6,322 nucleotides of DNA from Fidelibacterota bacterium (GCA_012964275.1 DTUG01000180.1:12984-19305); one strand, 5' to 3'; numbered from the stretch's first letter, positions 1 to 6,322 are shown. Numbers and translations: made by a program. The notes: generated from the letters alone by a model not told the origin.

Positions 1-884
1 GTGATGATGCCATAGTTCAAGCTGCCCGTGTGAGTTATGGAAAGGGAACCCGTAAAGTGTCCCAGGACCGCGGACTAATCCGCTACCTGATGCGCCACCG
101 TCATACGACACCATTTGAAATGGTGGAGTTCAAATTTCATTGCAAGATGCCCATATTTGTTGCCCGCCAATGGGTCCGCCATCGCACGGCTAATATCAAT
201 GAATATTCCCTGCGTTATTCAAAAGCCCGGGATGAATTTTATTATCCCGATCCGGAACATATCCAATTTCAGAGTGCTTTGAATAAACAGGGTCGTTCAG
301 GGAAAGTACCAAAAAAACTTACAGATAAAGTACAACAGTATTTTCATGAGATATCAGAACGGAGCTTTGAAATGTACCAGGAGTTAAACGAAGCTGGCTT
401 GGCTCGAGAACTGATCCGTGGCATCCTGCCTGTGAATCTTTATACGGAATGGTATTGGAAAAATGATCTCCACAATCTCCTTCATTTTATCAGTTTGAGA
501 TCGGACAGCCACGCACAGTACGAGATCCGTGTCTATTCTGATGCTATGGCCGATTTTGTAAAAAAGGTAGCTCCTCATGCCTGGGAGGCTTACCAAGATT
601 ATGAAGTGCGTGGATTACGATTCTCCCGCATCGAGCAGAATATGTTAAACCAACATTTACCGAATCGTGTGATCGATGATATTCTCGAAGACCTGGCTTA
701 TCAGGTTACCGCAACCCTGCATAAAAACAAACCCAGAGAGGATCATGAGCTCTATCCATTATACCGGAAACAAGAAGGTCATGATACGGAAGATGATTTC
801 CAATTGAAATGGGAATCTGGTGAGATCCAAACGGGTAATGTGAGGGAAATGCGTGAATTCAAATCTAAGTTACAAAGTTTATGA
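1..884 (+). CDS. thyX: Flavin-dependent thymidylate synthase ThyX (5' end outside window)
   Basis: Makes dTMP from dUMP using FAD, NADPH and methylene-tetrahydrofolate as carbon donor, in the cytoplasm; it replaces ThyA. The reading frame is open from base 3, where DDAIVQAARVSYGKGT is read. This is the family's conserved N-terminal block, so the gene begins left of the window and the GTG at 30 is an internal Val codon. The diagnostic RHRX7S motif is present as RHRTANINEYS (bases about 177-209), preceded by ARQWV, which belongs to the substrate-binding surface. Farther on, LARELIRGILP and the block WKNDLHNLLHFISLR...HAQYEIR (about bases 453-530) match the dUMP/FAD-binding and catalytic arginine region. 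At least 293 residues are visible, towards the long end for ThyX; the extra length includes a charged C-terminal tail after the conserved core. It is followed by a 69-nt AT-rich spacer. Family assignment is firm; only the true start is unseen. Confidence 0.96.
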   Translation, partial: DDAIVQAARVSYGKGTRKVSQDRGLIRYLMRHRHTTPFEMVEFKFHCKMPIFVARQWVRHRTANINEYSLRYSKARDEFYYPDPEHIQFQSALNKQGRSGKVPKKLTDKVQQYFHEISERSFEMYQELNEAGLARELIRGILPVNLYTEWYWKNDLHNLLHFISLRSDSHAQYEIRVYSDAMADFVKKVAPHAWEAYQDYEVRGLRFSRIEQNMLNQHLPNRVIDDILEDLAYQVTATLHKNKPREDHELYPLYRKQEGHDTEDDFQLKWESGEIQTGNVREMREFKSKLQSL

Positions 885-953
885 ATTTATTACTGATGTT
901 TAACGTGGATTGTGTAAAACAAATTAAATAAAAATGCGATAAATGAAATTTCA

Positions 954-1667
954 ATGCTCTGGCGATTTGCTCAACATTTTTTAACCACTCTTGTTATTAT
1001 TTTCTCTGGCGCTTACTGGGGATTTGCCAGTATTCCCAGTATTATGCTGATTCTCCAGGTTGTAGAGAATACCCAACATTATAGCCTATGGCAGCGCTCT
1101 GTTTATATTGGCTTTTCTTTAGGTTTGTCCTATGTTATTTGGATATTAATGGTCATTTTGTTAACTGCGATGATCGGATTCCTGCTTAGACCAAAATTTA
1201 AAAGTACTCAGGTACCGTTTTATTCAATTATAACATTTAAGTGGGCATTTTTATCTGTGTTAGATCGTTTGGCGAAGCCCTTTATTGGATATTTGGTTCC
1301 TTCATGGGTGGTCAATGGTTATTACAAGGCAATGGGATGTAAAATAGGTTGGCGGGCAATTATTAGCAGTGATCGGCTAAATGACGTTTACATGGTGGAA
1401 ATAGGAACTCAATCGATAATTGGTTCAAAAGTATTGATCACTGCACATATTGCTGAAAAAGATAAGTTGATTTTGGCTCCAGTGAGGATAGGTGCAAAAT
1501 GTCTCATTGGAGTCGGATCGCAAATCAGTCCAGGCTGCGATATAGGTGATGGTGCAGTTATTGCATCTAGAGCGGTGTTACCCAAATATACAAAGGTGCC
1601 TCCAGGAGAGGTTTGGGGAGGTATCCCTGCGAAACCAGTCCGAAAATCTACAAATAACAATAAATAG
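954..1667 (+). CDS. Membrane-anchored left-handed beta-helix (hexapeptide) acyltransferase
   Basis: 237-residue protein with a hydrophobic N-terminal half and a hexapeptide-repeat C-terminal half. Likely membrane spans lie at about residues 9-36 and 50-79, followed by a third hydrophobic, possibly amphipathic stretch at about 89-120. From about residue 127 (MGCKIGWRAII) to 228 the sequence shows imperfect hexapeptide turns (VEIGTQSIIGSKV, VRIGAKCLIGVGSQI, CDIGDGAVIASRAVL) and ends in WGGIPAKPVR, a typical closing segment of acetyltransferases of this fold. Such enzymes move an acetyl or other acyl group from CoA or a carrier to a sugar, amino acid or peptide; the substrate here cannot be read. 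A PF...LG.KIG junction before the helix recalls the membrane-linked terminal domain of some nonribosomal peptide synthetases, but this protein is a short free-standing form. ATG 954 is the only ATG in a frame that opens after a stop at 915; no good Shine-Dalgarno precedes it. radC begins 8 nt downstream. Confidence 0.82.
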   Translation: MLWRFAQHFLTTLVIIFSGAYWGFASIPSIMLILQVVENTQHYSLWQRSVYIGFSLGLSYVIWILMVILLTAMIGFLLRPKFKSTQVPFYSIITFKWAFLSVLDRLAKPFIGYLVPSWVVNGYYKAMGCKIGWRAIISSDRLNDVYMVEIGTQSIIGSKVLITAHIAEKDKLILAPVRIGAKCLIGVGSQISPGCDIGDGAVIASRAVLPKYTKVPPGEVWGGIPAKPVRKSTNNNK

Positions 1668-1675
1668 CGAGAATA

Positions 1676-2356
1676 TTGTCAAACTATTCAACGCATAAAG
1701 GACACCGCCAGCGCTTACGGGACCGTTTTTTAAAAAATGGCCTGGATGGTTTCCATGACTATGAGATTGTTGAGCTTTTACTTACCTTGGGAACTCCCCG
1801 TAAAGATTGCAAACAATTGGCTAAACAGGCCTTGAAAAAATTTGGTTCACTCAAAGATGTATTGGAAGCAGATCCAAAAGATTTACAAGATATTGATGGT
1901 ATAGGCAGCAATAATGTATTTGGCTTAAAAATAGCTCAGGCTGTTTCACGAAGATATCTGGCAGATCGCGTCATTAATAAAAATTTCATTCGATCATCAG
2001 ACGAAGTTTTGCAATACCTTAAGCACAAACTCCGTGATAAGAACCGTGAGGTATTTATAGTGATTTATCTAAATGGTCGCAACCAAATCCTGAAAATGGA
2101 AGAACTTTTCGAAGGTACACTCACAACATCGGCCGTTTATCCCAGAGAAGTAGTGAAGCGTGCCTTGGATTATGATGCGGCTGCATTAGTGTTTGTCCAC
2201 AACCATCCCAGCGGGAATCCCAATCCTAGCAAGGATGACCTTACCATCACAAAAAAATTAAAGGGAGCTGCTGAAACAATTGATGTTTCGGTTCATGATC
2301 ACCTCATTATTGCTGGGAATGATATTTATTCTTTTGCAGACCATGGATTGATCTGA
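1676..2356 (+). CDS. radC: RadC family JAMM/MPN+ domain protein
   Basis: 226 residues, the normal size of the RadC (UPF0758) family. The N-terminal part begins with the family block HKGHRQRLRDRF (residues 7-18), followed by a helical region with a helix-hairpin-helix-like IDGIGSNNV (about 73-81). The C-terminal MPN+ domain carries the JAMM zinc site: Glu125 in NREVF, then HNHPSGNPNPSKDD with His175, His177, Ser185 and Asp188 in the H-x-H-x7-S-x2-D spacing. All zinc-site residues are intact, so a metal-dependent hydrolase is expected. The family was linked to DNA repair, but that role is disputed and its substrate is not established. The start is TTG at 1676: an in-frame stop lies at 1661, no ATG or GTG lies between, and the family's usual N-terminus begins just here. 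The gap to the preceding stop is 8 nt and to the E1 gene 2 nt, suggesting cotranscription. Confidence 0.93.
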   Translation: MSNYSTHKGHRQRLRDRFLKNGLDGFHDYEIVELLLTLGTPRKDCKQLAKQALKKFGSLKDVLEADPKDLQDIDGIGSNNVFGLKIAQAVSRRYLADRVINKNFIRSSDEVLQYLKHKLRDKNREVFIVIYLNGRNQILKMEELFEGTLTTSAVYPREVVKRALDYDAAALVFVHNHPSGNPNPSKDDLTITKKLKGAAETIDVSVHDHLIIAGNDIYSFADHGLI

Positions 2357-2358
2357 CG

Positions 2359-4572
2359 ATGTCATTGTTTAACAGAGATGAAGTTGTCGATCAGAACTTC
2401 ACCAAATGTGTGAATGATGGAAACTTACCTAAAGCACGGACCAACCTGCTCTTATCCCAGACCAACATTCGATCATCTGTCCTCATTTCCATATTTGAAT
2501 CTCAGGTATTTAGTCGCCATATGGATCTGAAGGCACGGCTTTTAAAAAATGAAGGGAAGTGCTTTTATACTATTGGTAGTTCCGGACATGAGGGGAATGC
2601 AGTTTTTGGTAAAGTGTTCCCATACACGGACATGGCCTTTCTCCATTATCGCAGTGGTCCTTTTTTCATTGAAAGGTCGAAACAGATTCCTAAAGCCACG
2701 CCACTATATGATATGGCTCTATCTTTTATGGCATCTTCTGAAGATCCCATCAGCGGTGGACGCCATAAGGTCATTGGTAGTAAGCCACTGAATATTCCGC
2801 CCCAGACTAGTACTATTGCAAGCCATCTACCTAAGGCGGTGGGTACAGCATTTTCCATCGACCGAGCTAAGGGCCTGGGAATTCCGGAAAGAGAATTAAA
2901 GGGTGACAGTATCGTTATCTGCAGTTTTGGTGATGCCAGTGCGAACCACGCTACTGCTTTGAGCGCTTTTAACACTGCCCGCTGGATTACCCATGCGGGC
3001 GGTCATGTGCCTATTGTTTTTATTTGCGAAGACAATGGCACTGGTATTTCTGTCCCTACAGATAAGCGTTGGATTGAGCAGAATTTTTCAGATCTTCCGG
3101 GAATCAATTACATCCAGGCTGATGGCCTTCATCTTATTGATCTCATCATCAATACTCGACGTGCTGAGCAAGATTGCCGAATTAATCGATCACCTATTTT
3201 TATTCATATGAGAACGGTGCGACTCATGGGTCATGCTGGTTCCGATGTGGAAGTTGGCTACCGTCCTTTGGCAGAAATAGAAGCCACAGAATTCAATGAT
3301 CCTTTGCTCCATTCAGCTCGAATTCTGATGGAAAACAAATGTTTATCCGCGGAAGAGATTCTGAATCTTTATGAATCTGCCCGAGCACAAATAGGTCCTG
3401 TCTATGATGCTGCCACACTTCGACCAAAACTGGAATCATCTAAAGATGTGATGGCTTCCATCACCGCCAATCAAACTACGCGAAAGGCGCCAAAGCAGGC
3501 CACACAAAAGGCACGGAAAGAATTATTCGGAAAAGAATTCAAACGCATAGATCAACCCCAGCACATGGCGAAGCTCATCAATTATGCTTTGTCCGATATC
3601 ATGCTCCGTTATGAGAATACGTTGGTGTTTGGGGAAGATGTGGCACAGAAGGGTGGTGTCTATCACGTGACAGCCGATCTCTATAAACAATATGGTATCC
3701 GCCGTGTGTTCGACAGTTCGTTGGATGAAACATCCATCATTGGATTTGGAATCGGATTTGGTCATAATGGGTTTGTTCCGATTCCAGAGATCCAGTTTTT
3801 GGCTTATCTTCATAATGCAGAAGACCAATTGCGCGGTGAAGCAGCAACACTCGCCTTTTTCTCTGAAGGCCAGTTTACCAACCCCATGGTTTTGCGTGTT
3901 CCCGGATTGGGCTATCAAAAGGGTTTCGGTGGACATTTCCATAATGACAATTCGCTGACGATCTTTCGGGATCTGCCCGGGGTGATTCTTGCGGTACCGT
4001 CTAACGGTGCTGATGCTGCAAAGATGCTGCGAACGGCGGTGCGTGAAGCCCATGTGAATGGCCGTGTGGTTGTATTTGTGGAACCCATCGCCCTCTATAT
4101 GATAAAAGATCTCCACGAGCCAAAAGATGGGAAATGGAATTTCCAATATCCTGATTTATATGAAGAAATTCCATTGGGTGAGTTCGCGGAATATGGAATT
4201 GGAAAGACGCTCACCATTATTACCTATGGGAATGGATTGTACCTATCGCTCCAGGCCCAAAAAGAAATCGAGAAAAAACTGAAGAAAAAAATCAAGGTTA
4301 TTGACCTTCGGTGGCTTTCTGATATTAATCTCCCCCATGTACAAGAAGCCATTGACACTTGTGAAAATGTACTCATTGTGGATGAATGTCGGAGAACGGG
4401 GTGTCATGGAGAAGGCCTTTTGGCCAATTTGGTTGGGGAAAGTAAAAAACCATTGAATATTAAACTTCATGCGGCGGAAGATAGCTTTATTTCTCTTGGT
4501 GTTGCCGCTACAGCCACGCTGCCCAGTAAAGAATCTATTATTCAACATGCGGTGGAGTTAGTTAATGGGTAG
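2359..4572 (+). CDS. 2-oxoacid dehydrogenase E1 component, alpha and beta subunits fused
   Basis: 737-residue thiamine-diphosphate enzyme expected to decarboxylate a 2-oxoacid and pass the acyl group to the lipoyl group of an E2 partner. Residues about 35-350 form the alpha part: HYRSG (96-100), HLPKAVGTAFS (156-166), and the ThDP/Mg site starting GDASANHA (191) and closing at EDNGTGIS (224-231). A lysine-rich linker follows at about 370-395. Residues about 397-737 form the beta part: GEDVAQKGGVY (425-435) with the Glu that activates ThDP, RVFDSSLDETSIIGFGIG (449-466), PEIQFLAYLHNAEDQL (476-491), GGHFHNDNS (524-532) where the active-site His is expected, then a transketolase C-terminal domain (about 610-735). 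The alpha part looks closest to branched-chain (2-oxoisovalerate) E1 enzymes, but pyruvate or another oxoacid is possible. No lipoyl domain, E2 or E3 is in the window. ATG 2359 starts 2 nt after radC with no strong Shine-Dalgarno, so translational coupling is likely. Confidence 0.9.
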   Translation: MSLFNRDEVVDQNFTKCVNDGNLPKARTNLLLSQTNIRSSVLISIFESQVFSRHMDLKARLLKNEGKCFYTIGSSGHEGNAVFGKVFPYTDMAFLHYRSGPFFIERSKQIPKATPLYDMALSFMASSEDPISGGRHKVIGSKPLNIPPQTSTIASHLPKAVGTAFSIDRAKGLGIPERELKGDSIVICSFGDASANHATALSAFNTARWITHAGGHVPIVFICEDNGTGISVPTDKRWIEQNFSDLPGINYIQADGLHLIDLIINTRRAEQDCRINRSPIFIHMRTVRLMGHAGSDVEVGYRPLAEIEATEFNDPLLHSARILMENKCLSAEEILNLYESARAQIGPVYDAATLRPKLESSKDVMASITANQTTRKAPKQATQKARKELFGKEFKRIDQPQHMAKLINYALSDIMLRYENTLVFGEDVAQKGGVYHVTADLYKQYGIRRVFDSSLDETSIIGFGIGFGHNGFVPIPEIQFLAYLHNAEDQLRGEAATLAFFSEGQFTNPMVLRVPGLGYQKGFGGHFHNDNSLTIFRDLPGVILAVPSNGADAAKMLRTAVREAHVNGRVVVFVEPIALYMIKDLHEPKDGKWNFQYPDLYEEIPLGEFAEYGIGKTLTIITYGNGLYLSLQAQKEIEKKLKKKIKVIDLRWLSDINLPHVQEAIDTCENVLIVDECRRTGCHGEGLLANLVGESKKPLNIKLHAAEDSFISLGVAATATLPSKESIIQHAVELVNG

Positions 4573-4610
4573 TAATAATTTTCATACAGCCTTTAAATCC
4601 TCGCCTATGA

Positions 4611-4670
4611 TCAGCCACGGCGAACAGACACACAGGGATAGAAACGCAATTCTTTTTTCTTTCCCTTCCT
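4611..4670 (+). repeat. Possible degenerate dispersed intergenic repeat
   Basis: The only sizeable spacer (4573-4704) begins its central part with AGCCACGGCGAACA (4613-4626), then ACACACAGGGATA (4628-4640), AATT and a T/C-rich run (4649-4669). From memory, this resembles the short dispersed intergenic elements with repeated CCACGG / ACACGGAT words ending in a pyrimidine run that occur in several bacterial phyla. A weak stem (TCGCC 4601-4605 with GGCGA 4619-4623) overlaps its left edge. No second copy is in the window, so this is a resemblance, not a demonstrated repeat. Confidence 0.3.
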
Positions 4671-4673
4671 GTA

Positions 4674-4704
4674 TTTGGATGGGACTAAGGGAAAGTCCAA
4701 AGAA
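4674..4704 (+). promoter_or_regulatory. Ribosome-binding region with the Shine-Dalgarno in a hairpin loop
   Basis: AAGGGA (4687-4692) lies 12 nt before ATG 4705 and is the clearest Shine-Dalgarno in the window. It sits in the loop of a 5-bp stem, GGACT (4682-4686) with AGTCC (4694-4698). A second, mutually exclusive 6-bp pairing, TTTGGA (4674-4679) with TCCAAA (4696-4701), surrounds it. The site supports ATG 4705 over the in-frame TTG at 4675. Whether the folds regulate anything is unknown; such short stems can arise by chance. Confidence 0.4.
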
Positions 4705-5730
4705 ATGAAAGAACGCATAGTTGTAATTTGTCCTGGCCGGGGAACTTATACTCGGGAGACATCTGGTTACCTGAAAGTTTATGGTGCGCCGGCACAATAC
4801 CAGATTACATCTATGGATGAACACCGAAATTCCGCAGGGCTGCCTACAATCACTGAATTGGATTCCCAACCCTACAAAGCCAAAATTCACATGGCTGGGG
4901 AACATGCTTCACCACTCATTTATGCCTGCAGTTTGTCTGACTTTCTTTCGATTGATAAAAGCAAATACGAAATCGTCGCTATCACCGGTAATTCAATGGG
5001 CTGGTATATAGCCTTGGCTTTGGGTGGCTCGCTGATGCATGAAAATGCCTACCATTTAATTTATACCCTTGGGTCTATGATGAAAAATGGTATCATTGGT
5101 GGACAGATTATTTATCCTATTGTGAATGAGAACTGGCAGGTGGATGTAGTGAAAAAAGAATTGGTTCTCTCTGAAATTGAAAAGGCCGGTGCTCATGTTT
5201 CCATTTTTCTTGGAGGATATTTAGTCATAGGTGGCGAACAAAAATCATTGGACAACCTTCTAAAAAAATTACCCCCGGACGATAGATATCCTTTTCAATT
5301 ACCATTTCACGCCGCATTCCATACACCACTTCTGCAGTCTGTTTCTCATAAAGCATTAGGATTGCTATCTGAATCTTTATTTCAAAAACCTTCGTTGCCA
5401 TTGGTGGATGGACGGGGACATATCTGGTCACCTTTCAGTACGAACACTAAAGAATTACAAAATTACACTTTGGGTCACCAAGTGACAAAAACCTATGATT
5501 TCACTGCTTCCATCACCGTAGCTATGAAAGAATATTGTCCGGATAAATTGGTATTACTGGGTCCCGGAAATACCTTGGGTGGCTCCATCGGGCAAATTAT
5601 AGTTCAAAATAATTGGTTTGATGTGGACTCAAAGCAGGGTTTTTCAAAACTTCAGAAAAATGAACCCTATCTCGTATCCATGGGAATAGAAGATCAACGG
5701 AAATTTGTATGCTTACGTACCGCAAAATAG
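4705..5730 (+). CDS. FabD-like acyltransferase-fold protein with altered active site
   Basis: 341 residues from ATG 4705, slightly longer than typical FabD (malonyl-CoA:ACP transacylase, about 310). The fold is recognised from its ordered landmarks: an N-terminal CPGRGTY (9-15) in place of the usual PGQGSQ; the nucleophile elbow ITGNSMGWYIALALGG (93-108) with Ser97, where FabD has GHSxGE; PFHAAFHTPLL (200-210) where His206 aligns with the catalytic His; and LLGPGNTLGG (284-293) matching the VGPGxVL block. Ser and His are kept, so acyl transfer or hydrolysis is plausible. The segment YTLGSMMKNG (120-129) aligns with the FabD stretch carrying the arginine that binds the malonyl carboxylate, and no Arg is there. 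The acyl donor may therefore not be malonyl-CoA. An in-frame TTG at 4675 would add ten residues of unlikely sequence; ATG 4705 has a Shine-Dalgarno and leads directly into the first beta strand. It overlaps the next gene by 22 nt. Confidence 0.75.
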   Translation: MKERIVVICPGRGTYTRETSGYLKVYGAPAQYQITSMDEHRNSAGLPTITELDSQPYKAKIHMAGEHASPLIYACSLSDFLSIDKSKYEIVAITGNSMGWYIALALGGSLMHENAYHLIYTLGSMMKNGIIGGQIIYPIVNENWQVDVVKKELVLSEIEKAGAHVSIFLGGYLVIGGEQKSLDNLLKKLPPDDRYPFQLPFHAAFHTPLLQSVSHKALGLLSESLFQKPSLPLVDGRGHIWSPFSTNTKELQNYTLGHQVTKTYDFTASITVAMKEYCPDKLVLLGPGNTLGGSIGQIIVQNNWFDVDSKQGFSKLQKNEPYLVSMGIEDQRKFVCLRTAK

Positions 5731-6322
5731 AAATCCTGGATTCCACCCTAAGGGAGGGGGAACAAACCCCTGGCGTTTCTTTTACAGTAGAACAAAAAAT
5801 TGCCATGGCTAAACAGCTTGATGCTTTTGGCGTTGATTTTATTGAATTGGGTCACCCAGCTGTTTCTCCTGATGTGTATGAAGCGGTAGAAGCCCTGAAT
5901 GAACTTGATCTGAATGCTAAAAAAATGGCACATGGACGGGCATCCAAATCTGATATCAATGATGCAACAACTATCAACGTAGAATGGATTGGGTTATTTT
6001 TTGGCACGTCGCCTTTGAGCTTAAAACACAAATTCAATGTGACAAAATTAGAAGCATTAAAGCGAATCGAAACCGCTGTAAAATATGGGAAAGACAAAGG
6101 ACTCAAACTCCGGTTTACTGCTGAAGATGCAAGCCGGACCGATATTGATTTTTTAATTAAAGTGGGACAATTGGTTCAAAATTCCAGTGCGGACCGATTT
6201 AGCCTAGCGGATACAGTCGGGTGTTTAACACCCACAAAAACTAAGGAATTGGTGAATCGAGTCGTTTCTGAACTAGATATTCCTGTCCATTTTCATTGTC
6301 ATAATGATTTTGGGCTAGCCAC
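5709..6322 (+). CDS. Homocitrate synthase-like protein, 2-isopropylmalate synthase superfamily (3' end outside window)
   Basis: 204 residues visible of a HMGL-like TIM-barrel enzyme that condenses acetyl-CoA with a 2-oxoacid. The N-terminus, MLTYRKIEILDSTLREGEQ, holds the catalytic Arg15 and metal-ligand Glu16. The Arg-Glu pair is typical of lysine-pathway homocitrate synthases, whereas isopropylmalate synthases and NifV usually have Arg-Asp. Other matches are AHGRASKSDI (74-83), with His75 in the place of the HCS substrate-binding His; LFFGTS (96-101); FTAEDASRTDIDFL (136-149); LADTVGCLTP (166-175); and the metal-binding HFHCHNDFGLA (194-204) with His196 and His198. This favours homocitrate synthase (2-oxoglutarate to homocitrate, first step of alpha-aminoadipate lysine synthesis), but isopropylmalate or citramalate synthesis cannot be excluded without the C-terminal part. 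ATG 5709 overlaps the upstream gene by 22 nt in the +1 frame, with a weak CGGAAA upstream, suggesting coupled translation. There is no stop before the window ends. Confidence 0.85.
   Translation, partial: MLTYRKIEILDSTLREGEQTPGVSFTVEQKIAMAKQLDAFGVDFIELGHPAVSPDVYEAVEALNELDLNAKKMAHGRASKSDINDATTINVEWIGLFFGTSPLSLKHKFNVTKLEALKRIETAVKYGKDKGLKLRFTAEDASRTDIDFLIKVGQLVQNSSADRFSLADTVGCLTPTKTKELVNRVVSELDIPVHFHCHNDFGLA

Noticed and set aside
30..32. GTG as the start codon of thyX
   Set aside because: The frame continues upstream to base 3 and encodes the conserved AAR that precedes VSYG in ThyX, so this is an internal Val codon of a gene cut by the window edge.
885..953. Promoter or terminator in the thyX-acyltransferase spacer
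   Set aside because: The spacer is AT-rich, but I found no well-spaced -35/-10 pair, no Bacteroidetes-type promoter that convinces, and only 4-bp inverted repeats.
2646..2975. Antisense open frame of 109 codons inside the E1 alpha part
   Set aside because: Complete overlap with conserved ThDP-domain coding sequence and no family resemblance.
3523..4146. Antisense open frame of 207 codons inside the E1 gene
   Set aside because: It lies entirely opposite the strongly conserved beta half of E1, shows no recognisable domain, and is rich in His/Ile/Thr as expected from reading the complementary strand of a real gene.
4640..4657. Rho-independent terminator after the E1 gene (AGAA/TTCT followed by T run)
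   Set aside because: The stem is only 4 AT-rich base pairs with a 6-nt loop, too weak to call a terminator despite the T run.
4675..4704. TTG 4675 as the start of the FabD-like gene
   Set aside because: It would add DGTKGKSKE-type sequence not seen at the N-terminus of this fold and would place the Shine-Dalgarno inside the gene; ATG 4705 fits better.
4582..4905. Antisense open frame of 107 codons spanning the spacer and the start of the FabD-like gene
   Set aside because: Most of it is opposite a supported coding region, with no recognisable motif and no good start context. I considered it because it covers the spacer but found no support.
5748..6106. Antisense open frames opposite the homocitrate-synthase-like gene
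   Set aside because: They mirror a conserved coding region and carry no recognisable features.

Overview
The window is a gene-dense bacterial segment with every supported gene on the + strand, in the order thyX (5' end cut by the window edge), a membrane-anchored hexapeptide-repeat acyltransferase, radC, a fused alpha-beta E1 subunit of a 2-oxoacid dehydrogenase, a FabD-like acyltransferase-fold protein, and the first two thirds or so of a homocitrate-synthase-like gene (cut by the right edge). I see no RNA genes, CRISPR array, transposase, integrase, plasmid or phage genes.

Organism: moderate G+C, short gaps, weak or absent Shine-Dalgarno signals before most starts, ThyX-type thymidylate synthesis, and a single-chain E1 suggest a bacterium of the Fibrobacteres-Chlorobi-Bacteroidetes (FCB) neighbourhood, possibly a marine lineage such as Marinimicrobia. 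This is an impression from gene style, not a measured placement.

Layout: positions 1-884 are thyX; 885-953 is a short AT-rich spacer with no convincing promoter or terminator. Positions 954-4572 hold three tightly packed genes (gaps of 8 and 2 nt), probably one transcript although their functions differ. Positions 4573-4704 are the only sizeable spacer. It holds a sequence that looks like a degenerate copy of a dispersed intergenic repeat, then a small hairpin whose loop contains the Shine-Dalgarno of the next gene. Positions 4705-6322 hold the FabD-like gene and the homocitrate-synthase-like gene, which overlap by 22 nt.

How the genes may work together: the E1, FabD-like and homocitrate-synthase-like genes all handle 2-oxoacids, acyl-CoA or acyl carriers, so a shared acyl-chain or amino-acid related role is possible. 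No E2, E3, acyl carrier protein or downstream lysine/leucine gene is visible to confirm it. The most unusual item is the FabD-like protein: it keeps a nucleophile serine and an active-site histidine but has a changed elbow (GNSMGW) and appears to lack the arginine that holds the malonyl carboxylate. I do not see a clear defence, mobile or otherwise wholly new system here.
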